A DNA stretch of 10,637 bases from assembly GCA_002316235.1 (NCBI GenBank), contig DCDD01000138.1, positions 1 to 10,637 of the forward strand, in the 5' to 3' direction. Each line of letters starts with the position of its first letter. The stretch's first letter is position 1. The position numbers were made by a program, and so were the translations under genes. Positions 1 to 6,566 of this stretch are shown here, in pieces. The notes below the pieces were generated by a model. The model did no database searches, was not told where the DNA came from, and was given only the letters and a program-made list of their open reading frames with translations. This DNA comes from Bacteroidales bacterium UBA1064. Its GTDB lineage: Bacteria; Bacteroidota; Bacteroidia; Bacteroidales; Tenuifilaceae.

Positions 1-827
1 ACATGCTTTTTGGGGCGGTTAATCAGCTCGCTACCCTCCAGAATTGCCCTAATGTGCCTGGCGGTTTCAACCTGTCCCCGATGTGGCCTGGCCTGTTGAA
101 TATTCTCGTGGAACGGCTCTACCCGTCCATCGAAAGCTTCTAGGGAGATTGCGCCAATCAGGTCGGAAAGGTTTATCAACCTAAATGCCTTGAGCATTGC
201 GGAAACACCATGGGCGCTCATAAACTGGGTTCCATTCAGCAAAGCCAACCCCTCCTTCGACTTCAGCTCAATGGGCTGCCACCCAAACTCCTTTAACACA
301 TCCAGAGCCTCTACAACCTTTCCCTTATACCTTACATCACCCATGCCAAGCAGAGGCAAAAAAAGATTGGCCAGCGGAGCCAAGTCGCCGGAAGCTCCAA
401 GCGAGCCACGATCGTAAACAACAGGCAGTACGTCGTTATTGTAGAAATCAATGATACGCTCCACCGTTGCAACCTGAACACCCGAGTTTCCCAACGACAG
501 GGCATGTGCTTTAAGGAAAAGCATTAGTCTAACAATTTCCGAACTTACCTCTGCGCCCGTTGAACAGGCATGGGACATGACCAAATTTTTCTGGAGCTGC
601 GACAGCTCATTTCGGGATATTGTTTTGTTGCAGAGCGAGCCGAACCCAGTGGTGATGCCGTAAATGGGAACGCTGCTTTCCTCCATCTTGACATCCAGGT
701 AACGGCGGCACTTTTCAATCAGAACTTTTGACTCATCCGAAAGCGATAGCCTGAAATCCCCGGTGGTAATATCCTCTAAAACCTTCCATGTGAGGGGTTG
801 GGGTGAAATCCTATGAATTCTGGTCAT
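1..827 (-). CDS. hutH: Histidine ammonia-lyase family protein (3' end beyond the window)
   Basis: This is an MIO-dependent aromatic amino acid lyase, most likely histidine ammonia-lyase, which deaminates histidine to urocanate in the first step of histidine catabolism in the cytoplasm. Only the first 275 residues are present, roughly the first half of a family of about 500. Visible marks are the catalytic Tyr56 in YGITTGFGSL, SH at 85-86, the cofactor-forming Ala145-Ser146-Gly147 in GSLGASGDLAPL, and Asn199 in LLNGT. GASGDLAPL is the form usual in HutH. Some Bacteroidota tyrosine ammonia-lyases also carry the SH pair, so the substrate is not proven. The ATG at 827 follows the hisS stop by 4 bases, so the two are probably co-transcribed and translationally coupled. 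No other hut gene lies in the window; any would be further left. Confidence 0.85.
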   Translation of the reverse strand, partial: MTRIHRISPQPLTWKVLEDITTGDFRLSLSDESKVLIEKCRRYLDVKMEESSVPIYGITTGFGSLCNKTISRNELSQLQKNLVMSHACSTGAEVSSEIVRLMLFLKAHALSLGNSGVQVATVERIIDFYNNDVLPVVYDRGSLGASGDLAPLANLFLPLLGMGDVRYKGKVVEALDVLKEFGWQPIELKSKEGLALLNGTQFMSAHGVSAMLKAFRLINLSDLIGAISLEAFDGRVEPFHENIQQARPHRGQVETARHIRAILEGSELINRPKKH

Positions 828-831
828 GGCT

Positions 832-2214
832 TTAAATATTTTCTTTGATATAGCTTACAACATCTTCAGCAGAAATAGTAGCCTGCTCTCCTGTTTCCAT
901 ATTCTTCACTGATAGCTGGTTTTGCTGCATCTCGCTCTCGCCGGCAATGACAACCAGCTTAATCCTACGCCGGTTTGCATAGTCGAGCTGCTTTTTCATC
1001 TTGGCAGGGTCGGGATAAATTTCTGCACTTACACCCTGCTCCCTAAGCTGCCGAAGAGCTTTAAGGCAGTATGCAGCCTCGCTTTTCCCGAAATTGGTAA
1101 ACATTACCTGCGTGGAGGATAGCAGGCTATCGGGAAAGAGGTTGAGCTGCAGCATTACGTCGAATATGCGGTCGGCACCGAACGACACTCCAACCCCGCT
1201 TAGGTTTTTCATTCCAAAAATACCGGCAAGATCGTCGTAGCGACCACCGCCACAAATACTGCCAATTTCGACATCAGCAGCCTTTACCTCGAATATGGTT
1301 CCGGTGTAGTAGTTTAGCCCACGTGCCAGCGAGAGGTCCAGCTCAACTTCCGATAAAAGCTCACCGCTCTGTCGAATCAGCTCAAGCAGCTCTTCCATCT
1401 CGCCAATTCCCCTCATCCCCACCTCGGAAGGAGCTAGTGTATTTTTCAACAGCCCAAGTTTTTCGGTGTTGTTGCCCTTCAGTAAAATAACTGGCTGCAA
1501 CTTTTCTATGGCGACTTCGGATACACCCCGTTCCCTGAGCTCGCTGTTCACCCCATCAATACCAATCTTGTCAATCTTATCAATGGCCACCGTGATATCG
1601 GTTAACCTTTCGGCTTCACCAATAACCTCGGCAATACCGCTTAGTATTTTGCGGTTGTTAAGCTTCACAACCACGCGAACACCTAACCGTTGAAACACCT
1701 CGTTGATGATGAGAACCAGCTCCAGCTCGTTGAGAAGCGAGGTGGATCCAATTACATCCACATCGCACTGATAGAACTCCCTGTAGCGTCCTTTTTGCGG
1801 TCTGTCGGCCCTCCAAACAGGCTGTATCTGGTAGCGCTTAAAGGGAAACACAATATCGTTTTGATACTGAACTACAAAGCGGGCAAAGGGAACTGTTAGG
1901 TCGTAGCGTAGTCCCTTTTCGCAAATGGCAAGCGAAACGGCATTGGAGTTGCCAGGTCTGGCTGTGCTGGGGTCAACCCTTTCAAGAAAATCGCCCGAGT
2001 TAAGAATCTTAAAAAGTAGCTTATCGCCCTCCTCGCCATACTTCCCCAGCAGGGTGGAGAGGTTCTCCATGGCAGGCGTTTCGATGGGTTGGTAGCCGTA
2101 AATACTGAACACCGAACGGATGCTGTCGAAAATGTAGTTCCGCCGGACCATCTGTTCCGGATTAAAATCTCTGGTCCCCTTTGGAATTGAAGGCTTGCTG
2201 CTTGCCATTGCCAT
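832..2214 (-). CDS. hisS: Histidyl-tRNA synthetase
   Basis: This class II aminoacyl-tRNA synthetase charges tRNA-His with histidine using ATP in the cytoplasm. The 460-residue length is normal or slightly long for bacterial HisRS. Visible in order: the N-terminal KGTRDFNPE (12-20); motif 2 around VWRADRPQKGRYREF (133-147); the HisA signature LARGLNYYTGTIFEV (296-310); the glycine-rich GSICGGGRYDDLAG (318-331); motif 3 GVGVSFGADRI (340-350); and a C-terminal anticodon-binding domain from about 365. The start may be Met1 or Met3 (ATG at 2208), and the sequence does not decide between them. It is the first gene of a likely two-gene unit with hutH. A TAGGTTTG box upstream may be its promoter. The reading frame shows no damage. 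Confidence 0.97.
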   Translation of the reverse strand: MAMASSKPSIPKGTRDFNPEQMVRRNYIFDSIRSVFSIYGYQPIETPAMENLSTLLGKYGEEGDKLLFKILNSGDFLERVDPSTARPGNSNAVSLAICEKGLRYDLTVPFARFVVQYQNDIVFPFKRYQIQPVWRADRPQKGRYREFYQCDVDVIGSTSLLNELELVLIINEVFQRLGVRVVVKLNNRKILSGIAEVIGEAERLTDITVAIDKIDKIGIDGVNSELRERGVSEVAIEKLQPVILLKGNNTEKLGLLKNTLAPSEVGMRGIGEMEELLELIRQSGELLSEVELDLSLARGLNYYTGTIFEVKAADVEIGSICGGGRYDDLAGIFGMKNLSGVGVSFGADRIFDVMLQLNLFPDSLLSSTQVMFTNFGKSEAAYCLKALRQLREQGVSAEIYPDPAKMKKQLDYANRRRIKLVVIAGESEMQQNQLSVKNMETGEQATISAEDVVSYIKENI

Positions 2215-2333
2215 CTAGTGTTTTTCAAGTTTTAATGATCAGTAACCGGGTTAATGCTCCAACGTTAGCTACCCGCTGTCACTTAAAGCGCTTACCTGTT
2301 AATACCCAAGCTGAAATTTTTCGGCAATTGGCG

Positions 2334-2350
2334 TATCCAGGTATTGGATA
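2334..2350 (-). other. Small hairpin in the hisS leader
   Basis: TATCCA (2334-2339) and TGGATA (2345-2350) are perfect inverted repeats around a 5-base loop. If transcription starts just below the TAGGTTTG box at 2366-2373, this hairpin would sit at the very 5' end of the hisS mRNA, about 120 bases before the start codon. There is no T-run, so it is not an intrinsic terminator. A short stem like this can occur by chance; a role in mRNA stability or control is only a guess. Confidence 0.25.
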
Positions 2351-2365
2351 TTTAGTAAGCGACTG

Positions 2366-2373
2366 CAAACCTA
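2366..2373 (-). promoter_or_regulatory. Candidate -7 box for hisS-hutH
   Basis: Read on the minus strand, this is TAGGTTTG, a perfect match to the Bacteroidota housekeeping -7 consensus TAnnTTTG. The upstream -33 element is poor: the best placed triplet is TTC, 20 bases away. Starting here would give a 5' leader of about 145 bases before hisS. Confidence 0.35.
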
Positions 2374-2534
2374 CTATTTTTTTGCAACCCGTTGAAGGGG
2401 TTGTCCGACAATTTTAGCATATAGCATGTTACGCCGTATTTAGCTGGTTGGCCACGGCTGTGCTGCTACCATAACCTTAAGGTTGATAGGTAATCATATA
2501 AATTATCGGCAAATTCTTCCTACTTTTACACCTC

Positions 2535-2566
2535 TTGCCCTTGCTCCACAACTATTCCTAATTTTG
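2535..2566 (+). promoter_or_regulatory. Candidate housekeeping promoter for the FkbM methyltransferase
   Basis: TAATTTTG at 2559-2566 matches TAnnTTTG perfectly, and a TTG at 2535-2537 lies 21 bases upstream as a possible -33 element. The predicted transcript would begin about 30 bases before the ATG at 2602, a normal leader length. Confidence 0.4.
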
Positions 2567-2601
2567 AAAACCTGCTTAAATCAACCTCATGCAGTTTGGA
2601 T

Positions 2602-3333
2602 ATGAACGGCCAGCTTAAAAGCCTGCTTAGGAAAGCCCTGAACCGGCTTCACCTCGATCTCACAAAAAATTTGAGGTACGACAGGCTTAGTAAAAGGATT
2701 ATCTCCTTACACCTAAAGCCCGACTCCACCTGCATTGACGTGGGTGCCCATAGGGGAGAAATTCTTGACCTGTTCCTACAATTTGCCCCAAAAGGCCATC
2801 ACCTGGCCTTTGAGCCTATTCCTTCGCTCTACAATGCCCTCGAAAAAAAATACTCGGGAAGGTGCCGGGTATATCCGTTTGTGCTGGGAGACAGGATAGG
2901 GAAAACCCCCTTCCAGCTGGTTAGAAATGCGCCTGCCTACAGCGGAATTTTAAAGCGAAGCTACAGCATACGACATCCCGAGGTTGAGGAGATTGAGGTT
3001 GAAATGGCCACGCTGGACTCCGTTGTCAATGAGGAGGAAAATATAGATTTTATGAAAATCGATGTCGAGGGTGCTGAACTCCAAGTGCTACTTGGTGCCC
3101 GTAGCACTCTTTGCCGTTGCAGGCCGAATATTATTTTTGAATGCGGGCTGGGTGCAAGCGACTACTACGGGACTAACCCCGATGATCTTTACGATTTCCT
3201 AACCGGCACCGTCGGTCTGAAAATTTCAACCCTTAAGGGTTGGCTTACCGATAGCGGAAACCCGCTAACCAGGGATGAGTTCCGCCGCCATTTTGAGCGT
3301 AACTCAGAGTACTACTTTTTTGCTCACCCTTAG
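2602..3333 (+). CDS. FkbM-family SAM-dependent methyltransferase
   Basis: A 243-residue methyltransferase of the FkbM family, whose members mostly O-methylate sugars, polyketides or other small or surface molecules. The SAM-binding motif I is CIDVGAHRGE (44-53), followed by the acidic FEP (70-72), the family-typical MKIDVEGAE (151-159) and IIFEC (177-181). There is no signal peptide or membrane segment, so it should act in the cytoplasm. I chose ATG 2602 over the in-frame TTG at 2596, which would add only two residues. No glycosyltransferases or polysaccharide genes surround it, so the substrate cannot be inferred. It stands alone between divergent hisS and the ECF sigma gene and has its own candidate promoter. 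Confidence 0.9.
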   Translation: MNGQLKSLLRKALNRLHLDLTKNLRYDRLSKRIISLHLKPDSTCIDVGAHRGEILDLFLQFAPKGHHLAFEPIPSLYNALEKKYSGRCRVYPFVLGDRIGKTPFQLVRNAPAYSGILKRSYSIRHPEVEEIEVEMATLDSVVNEEENIDFMKIDVEGAELQVLLGARSTLCRCRPNIIFECGLGASDYYGTNPDDLYDFLTGTVGLKISTLKGWLTDSGNPLTRDEFRRHFERNSEYYFFAHP

Positions 3334-3449
3334 AATAGCTTTAAATATTAATTTTTAGAGTATCATAACCTACCCGTAAAGAAGATTTCAAAATGTTGAA
3401 AGTCGCAAAAACACCATTTAACCCGAATTTAAAGGGCGATAAATTGCGG

Positions 3450-3518
3450 TATAACTTTTGAACAACTTGTCCTGCTCCATTTAAAGGATACCTTGAGAAG
3501 TGTAACTTTTAAGCAACT
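3450..3518 (+). repeat. Imperfect direct repeat of the ECF promoter upstream half
   Basis: The 18 bases at 3450-3467 (TATAACTTTTGAACAACT) and at 3501-3518 (TGTAACTTTTAAGCAACT) agree at 15 of 18 positions and are offset by 51 bases. The second copy contains the -35-like TGTAAC of the candidate sigma-gene promoter. The first copy has TATAAC and no CGTC at the matching distance (CTGC instead). It may be a decayed promoter duplicate or a second binding site. Confidence 0.55.
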
Positions 3519-3526
3519 CCATCGTC
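3501..3526 (+). promoter_or_regulatory. ECF-type promoter, probably autoregulatory, for the sigma gene
   Basis: TGTAAC at 3501-3506 and CGTC at 3523-3526 are separated by 16 bases. This matches the known ECF sigma promoter pattern with an AAC core at -35 and CGTC/CGTA at -10. It ends 23 bases before the sigma ATG, leaving a leader of roughly 15 bases. The position right before the ECF gene fits positive autoregulation, which is usual for ECF systems. Confidence 0.65.
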
Positions 3527-3549
3527 TTACATTAAATTTACAGCCATAG

Positions 3550-4035
3550 ATGACCGTTGAGGATTTTAACAGCTGCGTAGATTTATACTCCGACGGAATA
3601 TATCGCTTTGCATTGAAAATGCTTGGCGACACCATGCTGGCAGAGGATAACGTGCAGGATTCTTTCGAGAGGCTATGGGTTAAGCGTGGGGAAATTGATA
3701 GGTCAAAAGCAAAGTCATACCTTTTCACCACTTCGTACCATGCCTCGGTTGACGCCATCAGGAGGGATAGGCACAAGCAGGAGCTAGAAAATGCGCAGCC
3801 AGTATTAGAAATTGGCTATCAACCCAATTTTGACGTAAAGGAAATTATCAACCATGCGGTGGACCAGCTTCCAACGGTTCAAAAATCCGTGCTGCTGCTC
3901 CGCGACTACGAGGGGTACTCCTACGGTGAAATTGCAGGGATAACAGGACTGAACGAATCGCAGGTTAAGGTTTACATCTACAGAGCCAGAGTTTTCCTAA
4001 AGGAAAAACTCGTAAGTATTGAAAATTTAATTTAA
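3550..4035 (+). CDS. ECF-type RNA polymerase sigma factor
   Basis: A 161-residue alternative sigma factor that would direct RNA polymerase to a small envelope-related regulon. Region 2 spans about 8-75, with the helix containing MLAEDNVQDSFERLW (29-43) and a basic end at AIRRDRHKQ (69-77). Region 4 spans about 96-155, with PTVQKSVLLLRDYEGYSYGEIA followed by the DNA-recognition helix NESQVKVYIYRAR (135-147). The two-domain layout and size are typical of ECF proteins; regions 1 and 3 are absent. The anti-sigma-like gene begins 5 bases after the stop, so they are co-translated. A TGTAAC-N16-CGTC promoter precedes it. The signal it responds to is unknown. Confidence 0.93.
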   Translation: MTVEDFNSCVDLYSDGIYRFALKMLGDTMLAEDNVQDSFERLWVKRGEIDRSKAKSYLFTTSYHASVDAIRRDRHKQELENAQPVLEIGYQPNFDVKEIINHAVDQLPTVQKSVLLLRDYEGYSYGEIAGITGLNESQVKVYIYRARVFLKEKLVSIENLI

Positions 4036-4040
4036 CTCCG

Positions 4041-5060
4041 ATGAGCATCAACCTAAATACATACGAGGAGTACCTGCTCGACTACATCGATGGCAAGCTT
4101 TGCCCGGAGGTTGAGGCTGAACTAGTAAAGTTTCTTCGCTTACATCCCGACATTGCTTCAGAACTTGATGGATTAAACCAGCTAACCATTCCAAAACCAA
4201 ACCTTTCCTTTTCAGGGAAACAACGGCTTAGGAGAACCGTTGAACAGGATCTCTTCTCATGCAACGAGATGGACTACCTTTGCATCGCCGAACTGGAGGG
4301 TGATATTTCCGAGGTTGAAAAAGCAAGGCTCGAAGAGCTGAAAGGGCAGCATCCCGAGGTTGAACGGTTCCGCAACCTTTATGCCCATACCCTTTTACTT
4401 TCCGAGAATAGCCATACTTTTCCAAACAAAGCTTCGCTAAAAAGGCATAGTATCATTTCAAAACGAAGGATTATGCTAACAGCGGCAGCAGCGATTACTG
4501 CAGCCATTGTTGGCCTTCATACCATCCACAAGCTAAGCCTTCCCGACGATTTGCAACCCCAAAATCAAATGGCCAAAAGCGCAATCATAGAATCGCAGCC
4601 AAGGGAGAACAGGCCAACCTCCACCACCACTTACCCACAAACCCAGCCAAAACCGGAGAGCCGGGTAGCAGTGTCGCTGGCATATAAAACCTCTACATCA
4701 ACAATAAGCATGGACAACGAAGAGCTTCAGCCCATGAGAACAAATGTGGCAGAGCTAAAGCAAATAGCCTCCAAAGAGCCGATAATTGAGCCAATTGCTA
4801 GTATTACCCCTAAACCCCTTCCAATAACTGGCAAGGTACAAGGTGTTGCTTTTCGGGAAAAAGAATTAGCACCTAATGTAGCCCCATCAACTGCCAAAGT
4901 TTACACGCTGGCCGATATTGCTGGCCTGAGTTTAAAACGTCTTGCAGGGTTGGTTGGCATCAGCTATAACGTAAAAACCGACAGCACCAACACCTCCAAG
5001 CATATTGAGGTTGACTCCAGGCTAATAGCCATCTCCACCATAATTCGAAAAAATAACTAG
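4041..5060 (+). CDS. Membrane-anchored anti-sigma factor-like protein with duplicated N-terminal motif
   Basis: A 339-residue protein that probably binds and restrains the ECF sigma factor just upstream. The N-terminus reads YEEYLLDYIDGKLCPEVEAEL, spread over 8-28, which resembles the sigma-binding segment of many Bacteroidota anti-sigma proteins. A related segment recurs at 79-112 (DYLCIAELEGDISEVEKARL). A single hydrophobic helix lies at about 143-162 after the basic KRR, so residues 1-140 should be cytoplasmic and 165-339 periplasmic. The periplasmic part is Pro/Thr/Ser-rich and low in structure up to about 285, then has a small C-terminal segment of unknown fold. No zinc-binding HxxxCxxC and no obvious FecR domain are seen. 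Function is inferred mainly from position and the N-terminal motif. Confidence 0.75.
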   Translation: MSINLNTYEEYLLDYIDGKLCPEVEAELVKFLRLHPDIASELDGLNQLTIPKPNLSFSGKQRLRRTVEQDLFSCNEMDYLCIAELEGDISEVEKARLEELKGQHPEVERFRNLYAHTLLLSENSHTFPNKASLKRHSIISKRRIMLTAAAAITAAIVGLHTIHKLSLPDDLQPQNQMAKSAIIESQPRENRPTSTTTYPQTQPKPESRVAVSLAYKTSTSTISMDNEELQPMRTNVAELKQIASKEPIIEPIASITPKPLPITGKVQGVAFREKELAPNVAPSTAKVYTLADIAGLSLKRLAGLVGISYNVKTDSTNTSKHIEVDSRLIAISTIIRKNN

Positions 5061-5066
5061 CGGTGC

Positions 5067-5093
5067 TGTAACAAAACGACCTATCCTACCGTC
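5067..5093 (+). promoter_or_regulatory. ECF-type promoter for the beta-barrel gene
   Basis: TGTAAC at 5067-5072 and CGTC at 5090-5093 are separated by 17 bases, repeating the element found before the sigma gene with one extra spacer base. It lies in the 72-base gap between the anti-sigma stop and the ATG at 5133, giving a leader of about 30 bases. It would let the sigma factor boost this gene beyond read-through from the upstream promoter. Confidence 0.6.
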
Positions 5094-5132
5094 CTACAGA
5101 AAATTTTAATCAACCTTCTAACTTCAACTAAA

Positions 5133-6215
5133 ATGAAACAGCTAGTAATTCTTGCATCATCGCTGCTGAGCTTTTTCACCCTAACCGCACAAAACGAAAA
5201 GGAAACCATGCTCCGCAGCCTCGAAATCGCTGACACTTTAAAAGTCTCTGATACCCTCAGCACAAATCATAGGAAACCCAACATGGTGGTTAATGTGGAG
5301 AAAACCATTAAAGTAGCTGATGGCGATACGGTTGAGGAGACTACCTCCGACACACTTGTTGTTGATAGCAATACCGGGGACAATAATGTTGCTTACCAAG
5401 GCGACACGATAATAGTGGACAGAAACCAAGGCAACACGAAATCGGACTCTACCATAATCAGGCTTGGCGAAAAAACCATCGTGATTGTTGAGGGTAAGGA
5501 TAAAACTACCGTTGAAATCCCCGAGGGTCTGAACAAGGATTTTAGGAACTCGTTCAGGCGTAGCAACCGGCTAAAATTTAAGGGTCATTGGGCTGGAATT
5601 GAAATGGGTGTAAATGGCTTTATGGATGCCGACCACTCCACCTCGATGAGCAACGAGCTTGAATGGCTCGACCTGAAGCAAAGCCGTTCGTGGAACGTAA
5701 ACCTAAATTTTCTACAGTACAGCATGGGTTTTGGAACCAGCTGGATTGGATTGGTAACCGGTATGGGGCTTGAATTTAACGACTACCATTTTAATAACCC
5801 CTTGACTCTAAAGGTTGTAAACGGAGTAACGGTTGCCGACAGCTCCTACCTGCTTGCCGGATACAAGGTTGATAAAACAAAACTAAGCACAGTTAACCTG
5901 ACCCTTCCTTTGCTAGTAGAGTTTCAGATACCCACTAGCGAATCCGATCGCCACAAAATTTATATTTCGGCGGGAGTAATTGGTGGGTTGAGGATTGGCA
6001 CCCACACCAAGGTAGTTTTCGACGATGGCGATCGCCATAAGGATAAGGGGCGTAGTGACTTCAACATTGCAACCTTCCGTTACGGCGTTACTGCCAGAGC
6101 AGGATACAGGAGTTTACGGCTTTTTGCCAACTACTACCCAACCCAACTTTTTGAAAAGAACAAAGGCCCGGAAATTTACCCGTTTGCGGTAGGACTGGTG
6201 CTTATACCATTCTAG
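5133..6215 (+). CDS. Secreted outer-membrane beta-barrel protein (PorT/OMP_b-brl-like)
   Basis: A 360-residue exported protein, probably an outer-membrane beta-barrel of the PorT-like type. Residues 1-20 form a signal peptide ending LTAQ, with cleavage likely before Asn21. Residues 30-135 are a polar Asp/Thr-rich stretch with recurring DT-plus-hydrophobic units (DTLKV, DTLVV, DTIIV, DSTII). From about 150 (GHWAGIEMGVNGFM) to the end, alternating hydrophobic strands such as WIGLVTGMGLEF and RLFANYYP finish in a terminal Phe, as outer-membrane barrels usually do. About eight strands seem possible. It is the third gene of the sigma/anti-sigma set, has its own ECF-type promoter, and is followed by a strong terminator. 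Its role in the envelope (channel, anchor or sensor) cannot be told from sequence. Confidence 0.82.
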   Translation: MKQLVILASSLLSFFTLTAQNEKETMLRSLEIADTLKVSDTLSTNHRKPNMVVNVEKTIKVADGDTVEETTSDTLVVDSNTGDNNVAYQGDTIIVDRNQGNTKSDSTIIRLGEKTIVIVEGKDKTTVEIPEGLNKDFRNSFRRSNRLKFKGHWAGIEMGVNGFMDADHSTSMSNELEWLDLKQSRSWNVNLNFLQYSMGFGTSWIGLVTGMGLEFNDYHFNNPLTLKVVNGVTVADSSYLLAGYKVDKTKLSTVNLTLPLLVEFQIPTSESDRHKIYISAGVIGGLRIGTHTKVVFDDGDRHKDKGRSDFNIATFRYGVTARAGYRSLRLFANYYPTQLFEKNKGPEIYPFAVGLVLIPF

Positions 6216-6566
6216 TGTAAGCTGATAGAATATAGAATGCCCATCGTAATACCAAACGTTTCGGACAGCGTATAAAGGTTGGGCTAAAGTGGCTGCGGCC
6301 GGGGCTTTGCCCCGGCCGCTTTCCTTTTACCACCTCAAACTCTTCCTCCCTTTTCCCATTACATCTTACTTACAGGAAAAGTAAGACTGAAAAAATACAG
6401 CAGATGCTTCTCTTTTCCATTCCAGCATTTAATCCGGTAAACGTCAACTTCATGATTAGGTTGATTGGGTTGAATAAACCGTCTCTTTCAATAAGGCATT
6501 ATCATGAACAGGCTAAATGCAGCTCCTTGCAGATGCGTAAGAATTCAACTAACCTCCCCTTCTAAC
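6216..6566. other. Convergent intergenic region
   Basis: This 351-base gap lies between the ends of the beta-barrel gene and the dehydrogenase gene. Besides the terminator, it has only one small inverted repeat (8-base arms TCTTACTT at 6364-6371 and AAGTAAGA at 6379-6386) with no T-run on either strand. No terminator for the minus-strand dehydrogenase is evident. I see no small gene. Confidence 0.55.
6295..6328 (+). terminator. Strong rho-independent terminator of the sigma module
   Basis: GCGGCCGGGG (6295-6304) pairs perfectly with CCCCGGCCGC (6310-6319) around a CTTTG loop, followed by TTTCCTTTT. It sits 80 bases after the beta-barrel stop codon. On the minus strand there is no good T-run, so it mainly stops plus-strand transcription before the convergent dehydrogenase gene. 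Confidence 0.9.

Larger units (their letters stand above)
2215..2601. other. Divergent intergenic region between hisS and the FkbM gene
   Basis: This 387-base stretch separates two divergently transcribed genes. It holds a minus-strand TAGGTTTG box, a small hairpin, and a plus-strand TTG/TAATTTTG promoter candidate. I found no convincing small gene, tRNA or repeat in it; short open frames across it have no recognisable protein character. Confidence 0.6.

Noticed and set aside
1896..2228. 110-codon minus-strand open frame overlapping the 5' end of hisS
   Set aside because: It lies in another frame of the conserved HisRS coding region and has no recognisable motifs.
2431..2450. Minus-strand GTAAC at about 2430-2440 as a third ECF promoter facing hisS
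   Set aside because: The hexamer reads CGTAAC rather than TGTAAC, and no CGTC occurs at 16-17 bases; only a TGTC is near.
2596..2601. TTG start two codons ahead of the FkbM methyltransferase ATG
   Set aside because: It adds only two residues, has no ribosome-site support, and ATG at 2602 is the simpler choice.
4110..4290. Zinc-binding anti-sigma (ZAS) motif in the anti-sigma protein
   Set aside because: Cysteines at residues 21, 74 and 81 are not arranged as HxxxCxxC.
6364..6386. 8-base inverted repeat as a terminator for the minus-strand dehydrogenase
   Set aside because: The stem is AT-rich and there is no T-run following it on the minus strand, and it is about 180 bases past the stop codon.
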